DNA from: Lamellibrachia satsuma | Lineage: Eukaryota > Annelida > Polychaeta > Sabellida > Siboglinidae | NCBI GenBank assembly: GCA_033239005.1 | Contig: BSQZ01000036.1 | Location: 2,401,001 to 2,465,000 of the forward strand | Direction of reading: 5' to 3' | Length of the DNA: 64,000 nt | Shown here: positions 55,026 to 64,000 of the stretch, piece by piece | How positions within the stretch are numbered: position 1 is the stretch's first letter | Layout of the letters: every line of letters starts with the position of its first letter | Made by a program: the position numbers and the translations under genes | The notes under the pieces: generated by a model | Database searches by the model: none | What the model saw: only the letters and a program-made list of their open reading frames with translations | Told to the model about the DNA's origin: nothing

Positions 55026-55375
55026 ACAATGTGTGACCTTGGCATGACCTTGCAATGACCTACTTATATTGACCTTGACCTACAATGACCTATTTATGCT
55101 TAAAATTGCCTAATTATTAATATAGTAATTATGCATGACATGTGGGATCAGGGAGGGGTGTAAGGGAGAATTAACGTAAATGTACACGTGGACCTTAATA
55201 CAAATTAATGACCTAATTGATTACATCGTGACCTTTGACCTAATTACGTGTCTTAATGGCCTATTCATTTTTAATTAAGTATGGAATGGGATCCTATAAA
55301 GTCAATGGAGGCTGTAATTGTTGAATATAATATTGACCTTAGTGACCTGATTATTTAACTTCCATTGACCTTTGA
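55026..55375. promoter_or_regulatory. Cluster of TGACCT nuclear-receptor-type half-sites
   Basis: More than ten TGACC(T) motifs in 350 bp, almost all on the + strand. They include a perfect direct repeat with one spacer, TGACCTTTGACCT (about 55,230), and a zero-spaced TTGACCTTGACCT (about 55,070). Such DR1 and DR0 arrangements are the binding sites of RXR/HNF4-type and related receptors. It may equally be a decayed minisatellite with a TGACCT-containing unit. Confidence 0.5.
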
Positions 55376-55659
55376 CTGATTTGTTGGTAAATTACATATT
55401 TCAGCCATAACGGATTTTGCATGACAGTGGTGTTCGAAAATTTACTAAGGGAAATGGTGTATATAATTACCTTTACTACAATATATGTTGATGACAATTG
55501 ATTATAATGTGACATTTGCATAATTACAGGTATTAGTGGCCTAACTATGTATAATTAAGTTTAACAATATATTCATGCATGGTGAAATAATCGCTTGGGG
55601 AAAAACACAATGTCATTGCATAAATATAACACAATTTATTATATATTGTGAGAGCTTTG

Positions 55660-56125
55660 TCATCTCCAGCTCAGCTTGGCACATCAATATTCACTGTTTC
55701 ATGAAATAATATCCTGCACTTTAACATGAAGTAATGTTTATATATTGTTCACAGTAGGCTGATAGGGAGACATGGAAAAGGACAATACCCAAAACAATGC
55801 AGCAGTACAAGAAGTAGTCAGCTTCAACCCATTATAAAAGGAACTATGAGGCGAACCACAGAGTACACTCCTGGCTCAGTACAGCAAATATTCACAGTTC
55901 ACTGTTTCATAAGTCCATGCCAGTGCATGTGTCAATGTTTGCAGGGCATTGCAGACTCAGTGCATGAATGTTCATATGTCAATGTCTCATAAATTAATGT
56001 CACGAAGCAATATATTAAAGTGGTTCACATGATACTGTCGGTTGAGTGTACACATCTTCAGAGATCAGTTTCGTAAATCCATGCATGTTTAATGTGTCAA
56101 TGTTCACTGGACACTGTAAGCTCGG
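55660..56125. repeat. Degenerate tandem repeat
   Basis: The phrases 'ttcactgtttcat', 'catgcatgt/gtgcatgtgtcaatgtt' and 'actcagtgcatgaatgttca / gctcggtgtacatgtattca' recur in order about three times with strong divergence. No gene. Confidence 0.45.
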
Positions 56126-56659
56126 TGTACATGTATTCAACATTTTCACATAGTCTTTGTCTGTCTTTTGATGTGTGTGTGTTATCCTTTTAATCTTCAA
56201 ATGTATTGTGGAATCCTAAAAAATAAAATAAAGAATATTATATTACACACACATATAATATACATATACATACATACATACACATGTTGTGCATTAAAAG
56301 TACGCGTAGAAAGAATAAAAAATATATAATATATGCACGTCGTACATCAAGTAATTGCTTAACAAAACTCTCATTTTCTTAATTTATTTCTGTTTTAAAT
56401 GTAATATAAAGGAAGGAAACCAAAAATAATAGACATCTTATTGATTGTATACATTCAAAATTATCAGCACATAATTGTAAAAGTGCAGATGGCGTGGATT
56501 TAAATGCTGAAATATCACGACGTCAGACCGTCAAAACTGTGCCAAGTCGCGCACAAACCGGAAGTTAGGAATACAGCATTTAAATTGTGAAAATATAACA
56601 TTTTAACAAGAGCAATCTTAATGATTATTAATGCCATGCAACATTGATATATCTATAAT

Positions 56660-57200
56660 TACTTGTTCCCACTAAATCTAGCCGCAGTTGGTTGCAAACA
56701 CTTCGATTGCGTGGACTTTGAATCGCGGAAAATGACTTCGCCGCGGAGCGATGTCAACAACGCAAACGCACTTTTAAACGCTAAACAGCGCGCGCATAGC
56801 TAATTTTCCGAACGACGCTGTACTCGGGCGAACAAACTCACATTCATAATACGCACATCATTATAAAGCTGAAATATTGCAGATTTCATTTATCGACATG
56901 CTAAAGTTGTTCGATGATTATTTACCATTATTTTTAACTACTATTCACAAGGCAAAAGTTAACACGAGCTTACCTCGGTCAAAGTCAATCCAGGAACGCC
57001 CGCGAAAATTCCACATGCTTCGTCAGTCTTCCATTGGTTGATATATGTATCAATTAAGATCACACGTTCATTTCCATAATGTTACGATGCAAATCTGCAT
57101 GACCATCAAAACCAGGCGGAGCCTAAGATGGCGGTCACATATTCTGGGTCAATTTCTACGTCCGAATTTTCCGCAGCGCACCTAGCGGATTGTAATATAC
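56660..57200. promoter_or_regulatory. CpG-rich promoter-like zone with a candidate first exon
   Basis: CpG density is markedly higher than around it (ccgcggagcgatg, cagcgcgcgcatagc). On minus, a good donor (GACCGAG|gtaagc) at about 56,972 could end a first exon of the DUF4806 gene. The frame before it reads MWNFRGRSWIDFDR. On + at 57,127 there is AAGATGGCGG, a YY1-type element with an ATG. The zone could therefore be a shared or bidirectional promoter. Confidence 0.4.
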
Positions 57201-57547
57201 CTAACAGTGCCCCTAGCTGGCAGATAACCCTGTTGAAACTTGGAACTTAATTAGTGTTGCTGCTAGGGGTAGTGTAGTACTACTATACCACCCCTTGCTA
57301 TAGTGATGATTACACAAAATAAGTAATGTCACTGGACACAACTGTCTCAGATCTACACAGTGTTAAGTTGGTAGATTAGCCTTATATTTGACAAGGATAA
57401 CATTAGGGAAAGTACATGTGACAGCGTGCTGCATTTTGAGATTGATCTTGACATCAAGTTTAACAATGAAAAACAATACATTTGTAATACTAATACATTC
57501 TAAGTGACTTTTGGTTATTCATCAGTTAGCTACATACCTCGTTGCAT

Positions 57548-58215
57548 CTACAGTCGAGCCTTGTTATAACGCGGTAGTCGGGGTCCACGACTTCGGACCG
57601 CGCTGTAAGCGAGGCGCGTTAGGTGTTCTCATATCTGCCACCAGGGAGCTACTAAACAACAGCGACCCCCGCCCGCTTCACCAAGCCCAAGAACGCTGTC
57701 GAAGCCCCGTGTGCTTGCACCATTATCTTATACGGCAATATGCAGTTTATGGAACTTATTAAACGAGTATACTAGCATCAACGTGTATTATTTTTAAATG
57801 TCACACCCTCTTGACTCTTGAACTGAATAAAACACACGTGCGTATTTTGTTATGGAATAGATCTACTACGATGATGATGTACTGGACCAACAGCCTACGA
57901 ATCGAAAATAATAACCTGGACCTGAGCAGCCGAAAACGTATATGATTTGACAAACGTAGTATGTAAGCTAATAAAACACAGAAAAATACAATAGGTAGAA
58001 TTAATAATTGTTTCACCTCGTCTTTCAACCGATCTCGACCGAAGCATACATTTATTACGCACCACTTAACATCGTTTCATATGCGGATGACGAATTCGTA
58101 TTTTCGTTGGTTTCGCGTCGCGAAAACGATTAAATTTACGATGTAATGTAATATTACGCGGATTCGGATATAACGCGGTCGGTCGTGGATCCCGAATTTC
58201 TGCCGCCAGGGGAAA
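57548..58215. mobile_element. Possible pogo/Tigger-like nonautonomous remnant
   Basis: 'cagtcgagccttgttataac' then 'gcggtagtcggggtccacga' resembles the CAGT..A.CCTCG.TATAACG ends of pogo-group DNA transposons. A second copy of 'atataacgcggtcggtcgtg' at 58,166 is in direct, not inverted, orientation, so boundaries are unclear. Both are followed by 'tctgccaccaggg' / 'tctgccgccaggg'. Confidence 0.4.
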
Positions 58216-58369
58216 ATGCCAACTGGGCTTGCTTAAACCTACTTAGAATTGCTTTGACAATTCTCAAGAAACATTAGGTGAACAATGTCAATGAACGAGG
58301 ATCAACGTGTTGTTTGTTTTGCGCTGCCGCCGACACCAATCGCTGTCGCTGGCTTCGCTTCGCACATTT

Positions 58370-59730
58370 TGATATTATTATAACATAAAAAAAAAATTTA
58401 TTACATTTTTGAAAAATGTTTGATGTTTTTAAAACAGTATTGTGTTTGCTGGGCTCAGCCATAAAATTAAAGCTTTTCTGATACCTTTCAAAGTGAAATG
58501 TTTTAATAAAACATTAAAATTAATTTTTTGTGATGTTATGCTCCTTTGTCAAAAATGTTTTTATGATGTTATATATATGTTTTAATAAAACATTGTTCAA
58601 AAAAGGTTTTTCAAATGTTTCCAAGATGGCACATTTTGATATTATTATAACATTAAAAAATTTTTTTATGACATTTTTATGATGTTTTTAAAACAGTATT
58701 GTGTTTGCTGGGTTTAGCCATAAAATCAAAGCATTTCTGATACCTTTCAAAGTGAAATGTTTTAATAAAACATTAAAATAACATTTTTGTGATGTTTATG
58801 TTCCTTTGTCAAAATTGTTTTTATGATGCTATATATATGTTTTAATAAAACATTGTTCAACAATGTTTTTCAAATGTTTCCAAGATGGCACATTTTTATA
58901 TTATTATAACATTTAAAAAAAAACATTTTTATGACATTTTAGAAAAAAAATTCTGATGTTTTTAAAGCAGTATAATATTTGCTGGGTTCAGCCATAAAAT
59001 CAAAGCTTTTCTGATACCTTTCAAAGTGAAATGTTTTAATAAAACATTAAAATAACATTTTTGTGATGTTTATGTTCCTTTGTCAAACATGTTTTTATGA
59101 TGTTATATATATATATGTTTTAATAAAACATTGTTCAAAAAAGTTTTTCAAATGTTTCCAAGTCGGCACATTTTGATATCATTATAACATTAAAAAAACA
59201 TTATTATTATGACATTTGAGGAAACATTTTTCTGATGTTTTTAAAACAGTATTGTGTTTGCTGGGCTCAGCCATAAAATCAAAGCTTTTCTTATACCTTT
59301 CAAAGTGAAATTTTTAATACAACATTAAAATAACATTTTTGTGATGTTTAGGTTCCTTTGTCAAACATGTTTTCATCATGTTATATATATATTTTAAAAA
59401 AACATTGTTCAAAAAGGTTTTTCAAATGTTTCCAAGATGGCACATTTTGATATCATTATAACATTAAAAAAACATTATTATGACATTTGAGGAAACATTT
59501 TTCTGATGTTTTTAAAACATTATTGTGTTTGATGGGAATGTTTTAATGATGTTTTAAAACATCATTGAAAAATGTAAAATTACGTTATCTTAAAAACATC
59601 TGTATGATGTTTCTGAAATTTTACATAACATTTTATTTACATTTACGAAATGTTATTGAAAAATGTTTTCGTTATAACATGTATATAACCTTTATCAAAT
59701 GTTATAAAAATGTTATGTGTTTGCTGGGCG
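58370..59730. repeat. AT-rich satellite, about 250-290-bp unit
   Basis: About five copies. Each contains 'gtgtttgctgggctcagcca', 'aaagtgaaatgttttaataa', the palindrome TGTTTTAATAAAACA and 'tttcaaatgtttccaagatg'. The last copy is rearranged and ends 'tgtgtttgctgggcgg'. The GTTTGCTGGG end resembles the terminus of a widespread short DNA transposon group, so the array may derive from such an element. Confidence 0.8.
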
Positions 59731-59744
59731 GTCACATCTCACCG

Positions 59745-60100
59745 GCAGCAGAATACGTTCGACCGCAGTGATGTCGAGGTTGTTGTCGGCTGGACGATAG
59801 TAAGCCAGATGTCAATAGATCGTGGAGACGGCGATGTTTCATGACGACGGCTGACGCGGACGCTCTGGTGTCACACACGGGGAAAAGACAGTTGAACGGT
59901 CAGCTGGACGTACAGTATGTCAGCCGGCAATATGTCGTGGAGACGGCTAACGTGTCGTGACGACGGCTAACGTATCGTGACGATAGCTCGTGCGGACGCA
60001 CTGGTGTCGCACGCGCGGGGAAGGCAGTTGAACAGTCGGCTGAACGCTCTGTAAGTCGGCCGTCAACATGACTTGGAGACGACGAACGTGTCGTGGACGG
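59745..60100. repeat. GC-rich minisatellite, about 130-bp unit
   Basis: 'cggacgctctggtgtcacac' and 'cggacgcactggtgtcgcac' start two long copies, each followed by 'agttgaacggtcagctggac'-type and 'gtcgtggagacggctaacg'-type phrases. A third partial copy precedes them. CpG-rich, with abrupt borders to the AT-rich satellite. Confidence 0.7.
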
Positions 60101-60362
60101 TCCCATTACGTTGATACCCCTTTTAATATAATGTACCACGCCAAAAGCGAAAACATCATGGGTACAATTATTGCATAACCTGGTCATGCCCCATGCCTAA
60201 CAATAAACTTCCAATGTGGGCTCCCACACCACACTTGGATACTATTATTGCATAACTTGTCGATGCAATTCGTCTATATACACTCTAACATTTACCTCAC
60301 CATATTCAGGAAAATAGTTCATATAATAGCAATTCGCAGAAATTCGACATTATGACACCTAC

Positions 60363-60461
60363 TTGTGTAAACACACAAAATGGGGATAGGCAACAACGAT
60401 CCGATTGAAGTGATCCTTTATACTATTTACTCTCGGTCCACCAAAAAAACTACCCCAACAC
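60363..60461 (-). pseudogene. KCTD3/SHKBP1-like exon E1, right-hand copy
   Basis: Reads GGPRVNSIKDHFNRIVVAYP then HFVCLHK, with acceptor ttttcttacag and donor gtaggt. Compared with array copies it is shorter at the 5' end (a seven-base difference), which shifts the entry phase, and W-Y-R has become L-H-K. It lies outside the array, 14 kb to the right. Confidence 0.75.
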
Positions 60462-60475
60462 CTGTAAGAAAACCT

Positions 60476-60545
60476 CAAGTAAAGGTACGTTGTTATACAG
60501 CACGCTATCCAGTCCTTGGGATTGTTCAACGTGCTTACCATCGAG
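60476..60545 (-). mobile_element. SINE tail fragment beside E1
   Basis: 'agtaaaggtacgttgttata' to 'cttgggattgttcaacgtgc' matches the fragment beside E1 in the array units, so this insertion predates the duplication of E1. Confidence 0.65.
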
Positions 60546-60549
60546 GTAC

Positions 60550-61310
60550 CGAGAGTAATGGTGATAATACAAGTCACAATACAATGGTGAGATAGGTCTG
60601 CCAATCATTAATAATCTCACGTGCCCATTAAATGATATGCGCACATAGGCTTAGGTGGTTATATTCTTGATATCGAAAAATTGTTTTTAAAATAAAAACA
60701 ATAGTAATATATTAACCTACTGCCTTGATTTGGCATGTACCAACTACAAATCAGCATAACTAAATAGATTACTGTAATTGTATTTAGTCTGAAAAATAAA
60801 ATGATACTCTGTAATAAATCATCTATCCGTATAACATGGATAGGTTATATTAATTGAAGGTGTGCAAGTGTGCAAGTGCCAGACAATGCTTACGTCATTT
60901 GACGCAGCTGTGTCTCGGGAATGTTCACAGGAGTTACGTAACGCAGGCGTCAAACACTGCGCACCTTGAAACATGCGTCCTGTTTACTTCGTACTTGATG
61001 GACAACACCCTGAGTGTCTGTGTACAAGATATTTCTATTGAAAGACTAACAGTCAGAAATCAGTTCATTTTTTTTCCAAGTTCATACAGAAGTTCAGAAC
61101 GAGTTTTCGTGAGGTGTTCATTAACAAATAAACGAAGGTTTAGACCCGAGGCTGTATTGTGATGTTTTAGGTTGATTCGAGCTGTGTATGTCCCTCCGAC
61201 GTTCGCTATTTAGTGTCAAAATCTTAGTGCGTGGTCGCCCGCCATCCGTTTTAGGGCGGCCAATTCTGTGCGCTCGCTCAATCTCTCTGAGACTGCAGGA
61301 CTGAGGTTAA
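60550..61310. other. Noncoding
   Basis: No exon recognised; the + frame at 60,854-61,162 has no motif. Confidence 0.4.
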
Positions 61311-61315
61311 CTTCA

Positions 61316-61782
61316 TATGATCATTGACAATGTCTAGGATTGCATTTTCAATTTCACCAATACCTACAGATTCGGGTATTCCTTCTATTCTCAAACTGGA
61401 TCTTCTAGAATATTGCTCGATGCTGTCGTTGGCCGATTCTAACAAGTCGACTCTACTTTCAAGTTGTTTTGATTTTCTCGTCCTTCTCTTTCACTGTTTG
61501 TTTTAGTTGCTCAGTCTGAGCTGCTAAGTAGTCTATTTTGTCAGCAATCTCTTGCGGGAACAGAGCTCGTTTCAATTGTTTTATAACATCACTGTCACTC
61601 AGAGTTGCAATAAAGGTAAGTTTTAGTAGTTCATTGTCAATACCTTCAAAGCGAGTAGCCTCTGACGAGCTTTTTTTGGCGATGCTTGGGCGGCATGATG
61701 TCTTATTGTCGTTGGTTACACGTCTGATAGGTGTGTTAAATGTGGCATGTCCAAGATGGACGTTCAATATGGCAGCACGCTG
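61316..61782 (-). mobile_element. LINE ORF1-like fragment
   Basis: The minus frame reads IDNELLKLTFIATLSDSDVI, then QEIADKIDYLAAQTEQLKQT (coiled coil). After a frameshift near 61,463 it continues LESRVDLLESANDSIEQYSR and RSSLRIEGIPESVG. The coiled coil followed by EQYSRR..LRI.GIPE is the start of the RNA-recognition fold in ORF1 proteins of non-LTR retrotransposons. The element is truncated after about 61,316. Confidence 0.75.
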
Positions 61783-61799
61783 AATCTGACAGACCCATA

Positions 61800-62500
61800 G
61801 ATTATGTGCAAATCCACCCCCATCTTAGGGTATTGTGAATGTTTATCTCACCAGATTCATCGTACGGATCGTTGGAAGTTCGATGCCATTGGATAACTTC
61901 ATTATTTTCCGTCGCATTTGTAACAAGAGAACATCGTCACACGAGAGCTCAACGAAACGCGGCCTGCTCCGTCCGACGTCATGAGTCGGACCATATATAA
62001 GTTAACGTTTCCGCCTGATTGTATCCCTACCAATATTTTCTGGACAATATCCTATCTTTAAATACATGGACTCTATTCCGGAAATACTGTTTATTAGACA
62101 AAATATATCCTGGATATTGTTCTTCTACTGCTTTATATATACAGAATGTCTGCCAATTGTCCAGTTACTGAGGTTTATTTTGACTGTCTTTGGAGACGTA
62201 CAATGAATTACAGTTAGTAATTTATTATTTAAGCAGTCACATCAGTCAAAAATGCAAATTGCTGGCCCAGTAATTTGAGTTAATAAAAAAATTAAGGTGG
62301 CTCCTCGAATTTTACTATTAAATTCATGTAGGCCCCTATCTCATGACCCTATTGTCTTATCAACTTATGCTCCTATTGCATGCCATGATTTTGTCTATCC
62401 ATTATACACTTTTGATTGGTCGATGTATGTATAATTATTATAATTTGAATTTACGGATGTAAGAATTATTAGGAGTTGTTATTTTTTCTTAAATAAAAGC
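61800..62500. other. Noncoding
   Basis: Nothing recognisable on either strand. Confidence 0.4.
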
Positions 62501-62509
62501 ATTCCTCTT

Positions 62510-63040
62510 CACATAACAGGCGGGTCCACACTAACAACAAAGAGGTGCCCAGTTTCCCAATAAAACACCAAGAATAGCAACTATAGTTATCCATATTTCC
62601 ACACAGACAGCACTTTCTAGAAAACAGCACAATGGAAGGTATATAAAAAAAATTATTACGTAACATTATATATACTAATTTACTTAAATATCTAATGCTT
62701 GTAATTCAAGATCCTCTCAATGTGACTTAACAAAGCCGTTACTGTGGATATACTGAAGGTGTGGTTCCACGTTCTCTATGGAGATGACCTTGAATGATGC
62801 CAAGGGCATCAAGCCAGGCTGTGTGCTGATCCTGCCATGGAAATTAGCTGTGTCCTAACCGTATCCATCCAGACTAATATGACTTTAGCTGTAATCATAA
62901 TCAATGCTTCAATTTGGATTAATTGAAAAGAGAATCAAGCTTTCTCTTGTATATTTTATCTTAAATTACACAACTGTGGATATAAGAGTGCATAAACGTT
63001 ATATAAAAGTGACCTGATTATCATCATTAAAAATAGCAAC
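62510..63040. repeat. Diverged paralogue of the E5 region
   Basis: Aligns with 19,025-19,460: 'ggtgcccagtttcccaataa' versus 'ggtgtccagttttccaataa', the E5 exon, and 'aatcataatcaatgcttcaa' with the following 'ttggatta.ttgaaaagaa'. Shows shared descent including intron. Confidence 0.8.
62740..62860 (-). pseudogene. KCTD3/SHKBP1-like exon E5, right-hand copy
   Basis: DTANFHGRISTQPGLMPLAS then FKVISIENVEPH, matching [20 protein letters not shown] and LSLEE. It lacks the insertion and the TGA seen in units A and C, but the NHVRTW part and acceptor are missing and a TAG precedes DTANF. It is therefore a separately decayed, older or less damaged copy. Confidence 0.75.
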
Positions 63041-63488
63041 AACACGTTTTTCAATGCCCCTACTAATATTTTCTTATTTTCTAGCATAAAAAACATGCAC
63101 ACTGTGTTTTATGTATCTGTTTTATCACGGTTATAATGCAAAGCATGTTAATTGTGATGACAAGTAAATATAAAGCTTCAGTTATTTTTAATTATTACAA
63201 CGAATATGGGTATATCAAGGACACATTAGCTATACTTTAATACTTTTTACCTTAATGCACAAATCTCAAAAACTGCTGTATTTGCAAGATATTTATGAAA
63301 TACACATCACAGTTTCATTCAAAAGATGACAATTAAAATATGATGAAACAACATCCTCATAGAAATAGCGAATTGCTGGTGCAATTTTGCTCATTTGCAT
63401 AACATTTCATTTGTCCATATACTTATACAAAACTATCTCCGCTGCGACCCCCTAGAGACCACTGATTGGCCGTCACGAGGAGCCTTAC

Positions 63489-63741
63489 CTGCCAGTTCTG
63501 TGTCGTGTCATGGCATGGCACACCCCGACCTTGCCTGCCCTGTTGAGTGCAGCCACCGTATGATTTACCTGCCAGTGCTGTGCCATGGCATGCCATACCC
63601 CGACATTGCCTGTCATATTGAATGGAGCCAATGTGAGCGAAAAATCTTCCACGGTGAGAGATTTACCTGCAAGTTCTTTCATTGTATGCCACACCCCGAC
63701 CTTGCATGTCATACTGAGTGCAGCAATCATGAGATATTTAA
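63489..63741 (-). repeat. Three extra tandem copies of the 3' part of exon E2, each with its own donor
   Basis: Downstream of E2 the segment encoding A-A-L-x-x-x-G-K-V-G-V-W-H-A-M recurs three times. Versions are ALSMTCKVGVWHTMKELA, APFNMTGNVGVWHAMAQHWQ and AALNRAGKVGVCHAMTRHRT. Each is followed by a GT donor (gtaaat, gtaaat, gtaagg) at 63,667, 63,569 and 63,489. Spacing is 75, 98 and 80 bp. No acceptor was found before copies 2-4. Confidence 0.7.
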
Positions 63742-63857
63742 CTGCCAGTTCAGTGTCATGGCGTGCCACACCCTGACCTTGCCTGTCCTACTGAGTGCTG
63801 CGAGTTGATTGCCAATGAAGAACAGGTTGTTCATGACAACATACATTTGGAACTTGC
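63742..63857 (-). pseudogene. KCTD3/SHKBP1-like exon E2
   Basis: The acceptor tcccctttgcag opens [20 protein letters not shown], continuing LSRTGKVRVWHAMTLNWQ. This corresponds to [20 protein letters not shown] and KVGVWNAVTQHWQ of KCTD3/SHKBP1, the second WD-type blade. The base after CAG is T instead of G (ttaaat), so the donor is lost here. The neighbouring repeats retain gtaaat. E2 is absent from all units of the 10-46 kb array. Confidence 0.82.
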
Positions 63858-64000
63858 CTGCAAAGGGGAGAGAACACTTTTATTCAGTGAAGTAGCACGA
63901 CGTTTTCACCTTACACTAAGCACAAATTTGAATAAAACAGTTGTTTATGGACCTGCTAAATGGATATATTTAATCCACATAAAAGTACCTCTGTCTGAAT

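Noticed and set aside
57511..57762. + strand ORF of 83 codons as a gene
   Set aside because: It overlaps a DNA-transposon-like end and shows no domain or splice context.

Overview
The window looks like nuclear DNA of a metazoan, probably a marine invertebrate; I cannot name the species. The evidence is AT-rich DNA with GT-AG introns, exons of animal genes (a discs-large MAGUK and a KCTD3/SHKBP1-type WD-repeat protein), tRNA-derived SINEs, several non-LTR retrotransposon fragments, a Mutator-like transposase, a zinc-loop His-Me finger nuclease and a DUF4806 gene. No operons or prokaryotic genes are visible. All gene-like exons except the transposase lie on the minus strand.

Region 1 (1-10,300): minisatellites and interspersed repeats around seven minus-strand exons of a discs-large (DLG) MAGUK: PDZ2, the PDZ2-PDZ3 linker, half of PDZ3, the SH3 domain and the start of the hook. 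PDZ2 is frameshifted, the first half of PDZ3 is missing and the second half has an in-frame TAG. This copy therefore looks like a decaying pseudogene. Its 5' part (L27, PDZ1) is absent where the tandem array begins, and the guanylate-kinase part would lie beyond the left edge.

Region 2 (10,311-46,118): a tandem array with a basic period of about 10.38 kb. Each full unit carries, in transcript order on the minus strand, a promoter-like YY1/ETS/NRF1 cluster, a GC-rich unidentified block, and exons of a KCTD3/SHKBP1-like gene (E1, E3, E4, E5, then two unassigned exons b and c). These are interleaved with two RT-remnant elements, a SINE and a second RT remnant. The KCTD3-like exons share an in-frame stop and a frameshift between units, so the gene was already damaged before the duplication. 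One unit has lost about 5.28 kb. The last unit carries a young 5'-truncated LINE insertion with an open 370-codon reverse-transcriptase frame and is truncated at its right end.

Region 3 (46,120-60,100): mobile-element-rich. It holds a frameshifted Mutator-like transposase (+), an open His-Me finger nuclease ORF in convergent orientation, and then an apparently well-preserved eight-exon DUF4806 gene (minus) whose successive exon phases fit from the first visible exon to the seventh. That gene encodes an acidic EHDHS/DHDHV-type histidine repeat. Beyond it come a cluster of TGACCT half-sites, a CpG-rich promoter-like zone, an AT-rich satellite and a GC-rich minisatellite.

Region 4 (60,100-64,000): further pieces of the same KCTD3-like gene (E1, E5, and E2 whose 3' half is repeated four times) and a LINE ORF1 fragment. 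This suggests the KCTD3-like duplication once extended from about 10 kb to beyond the right edge and was later split by mobile elements.
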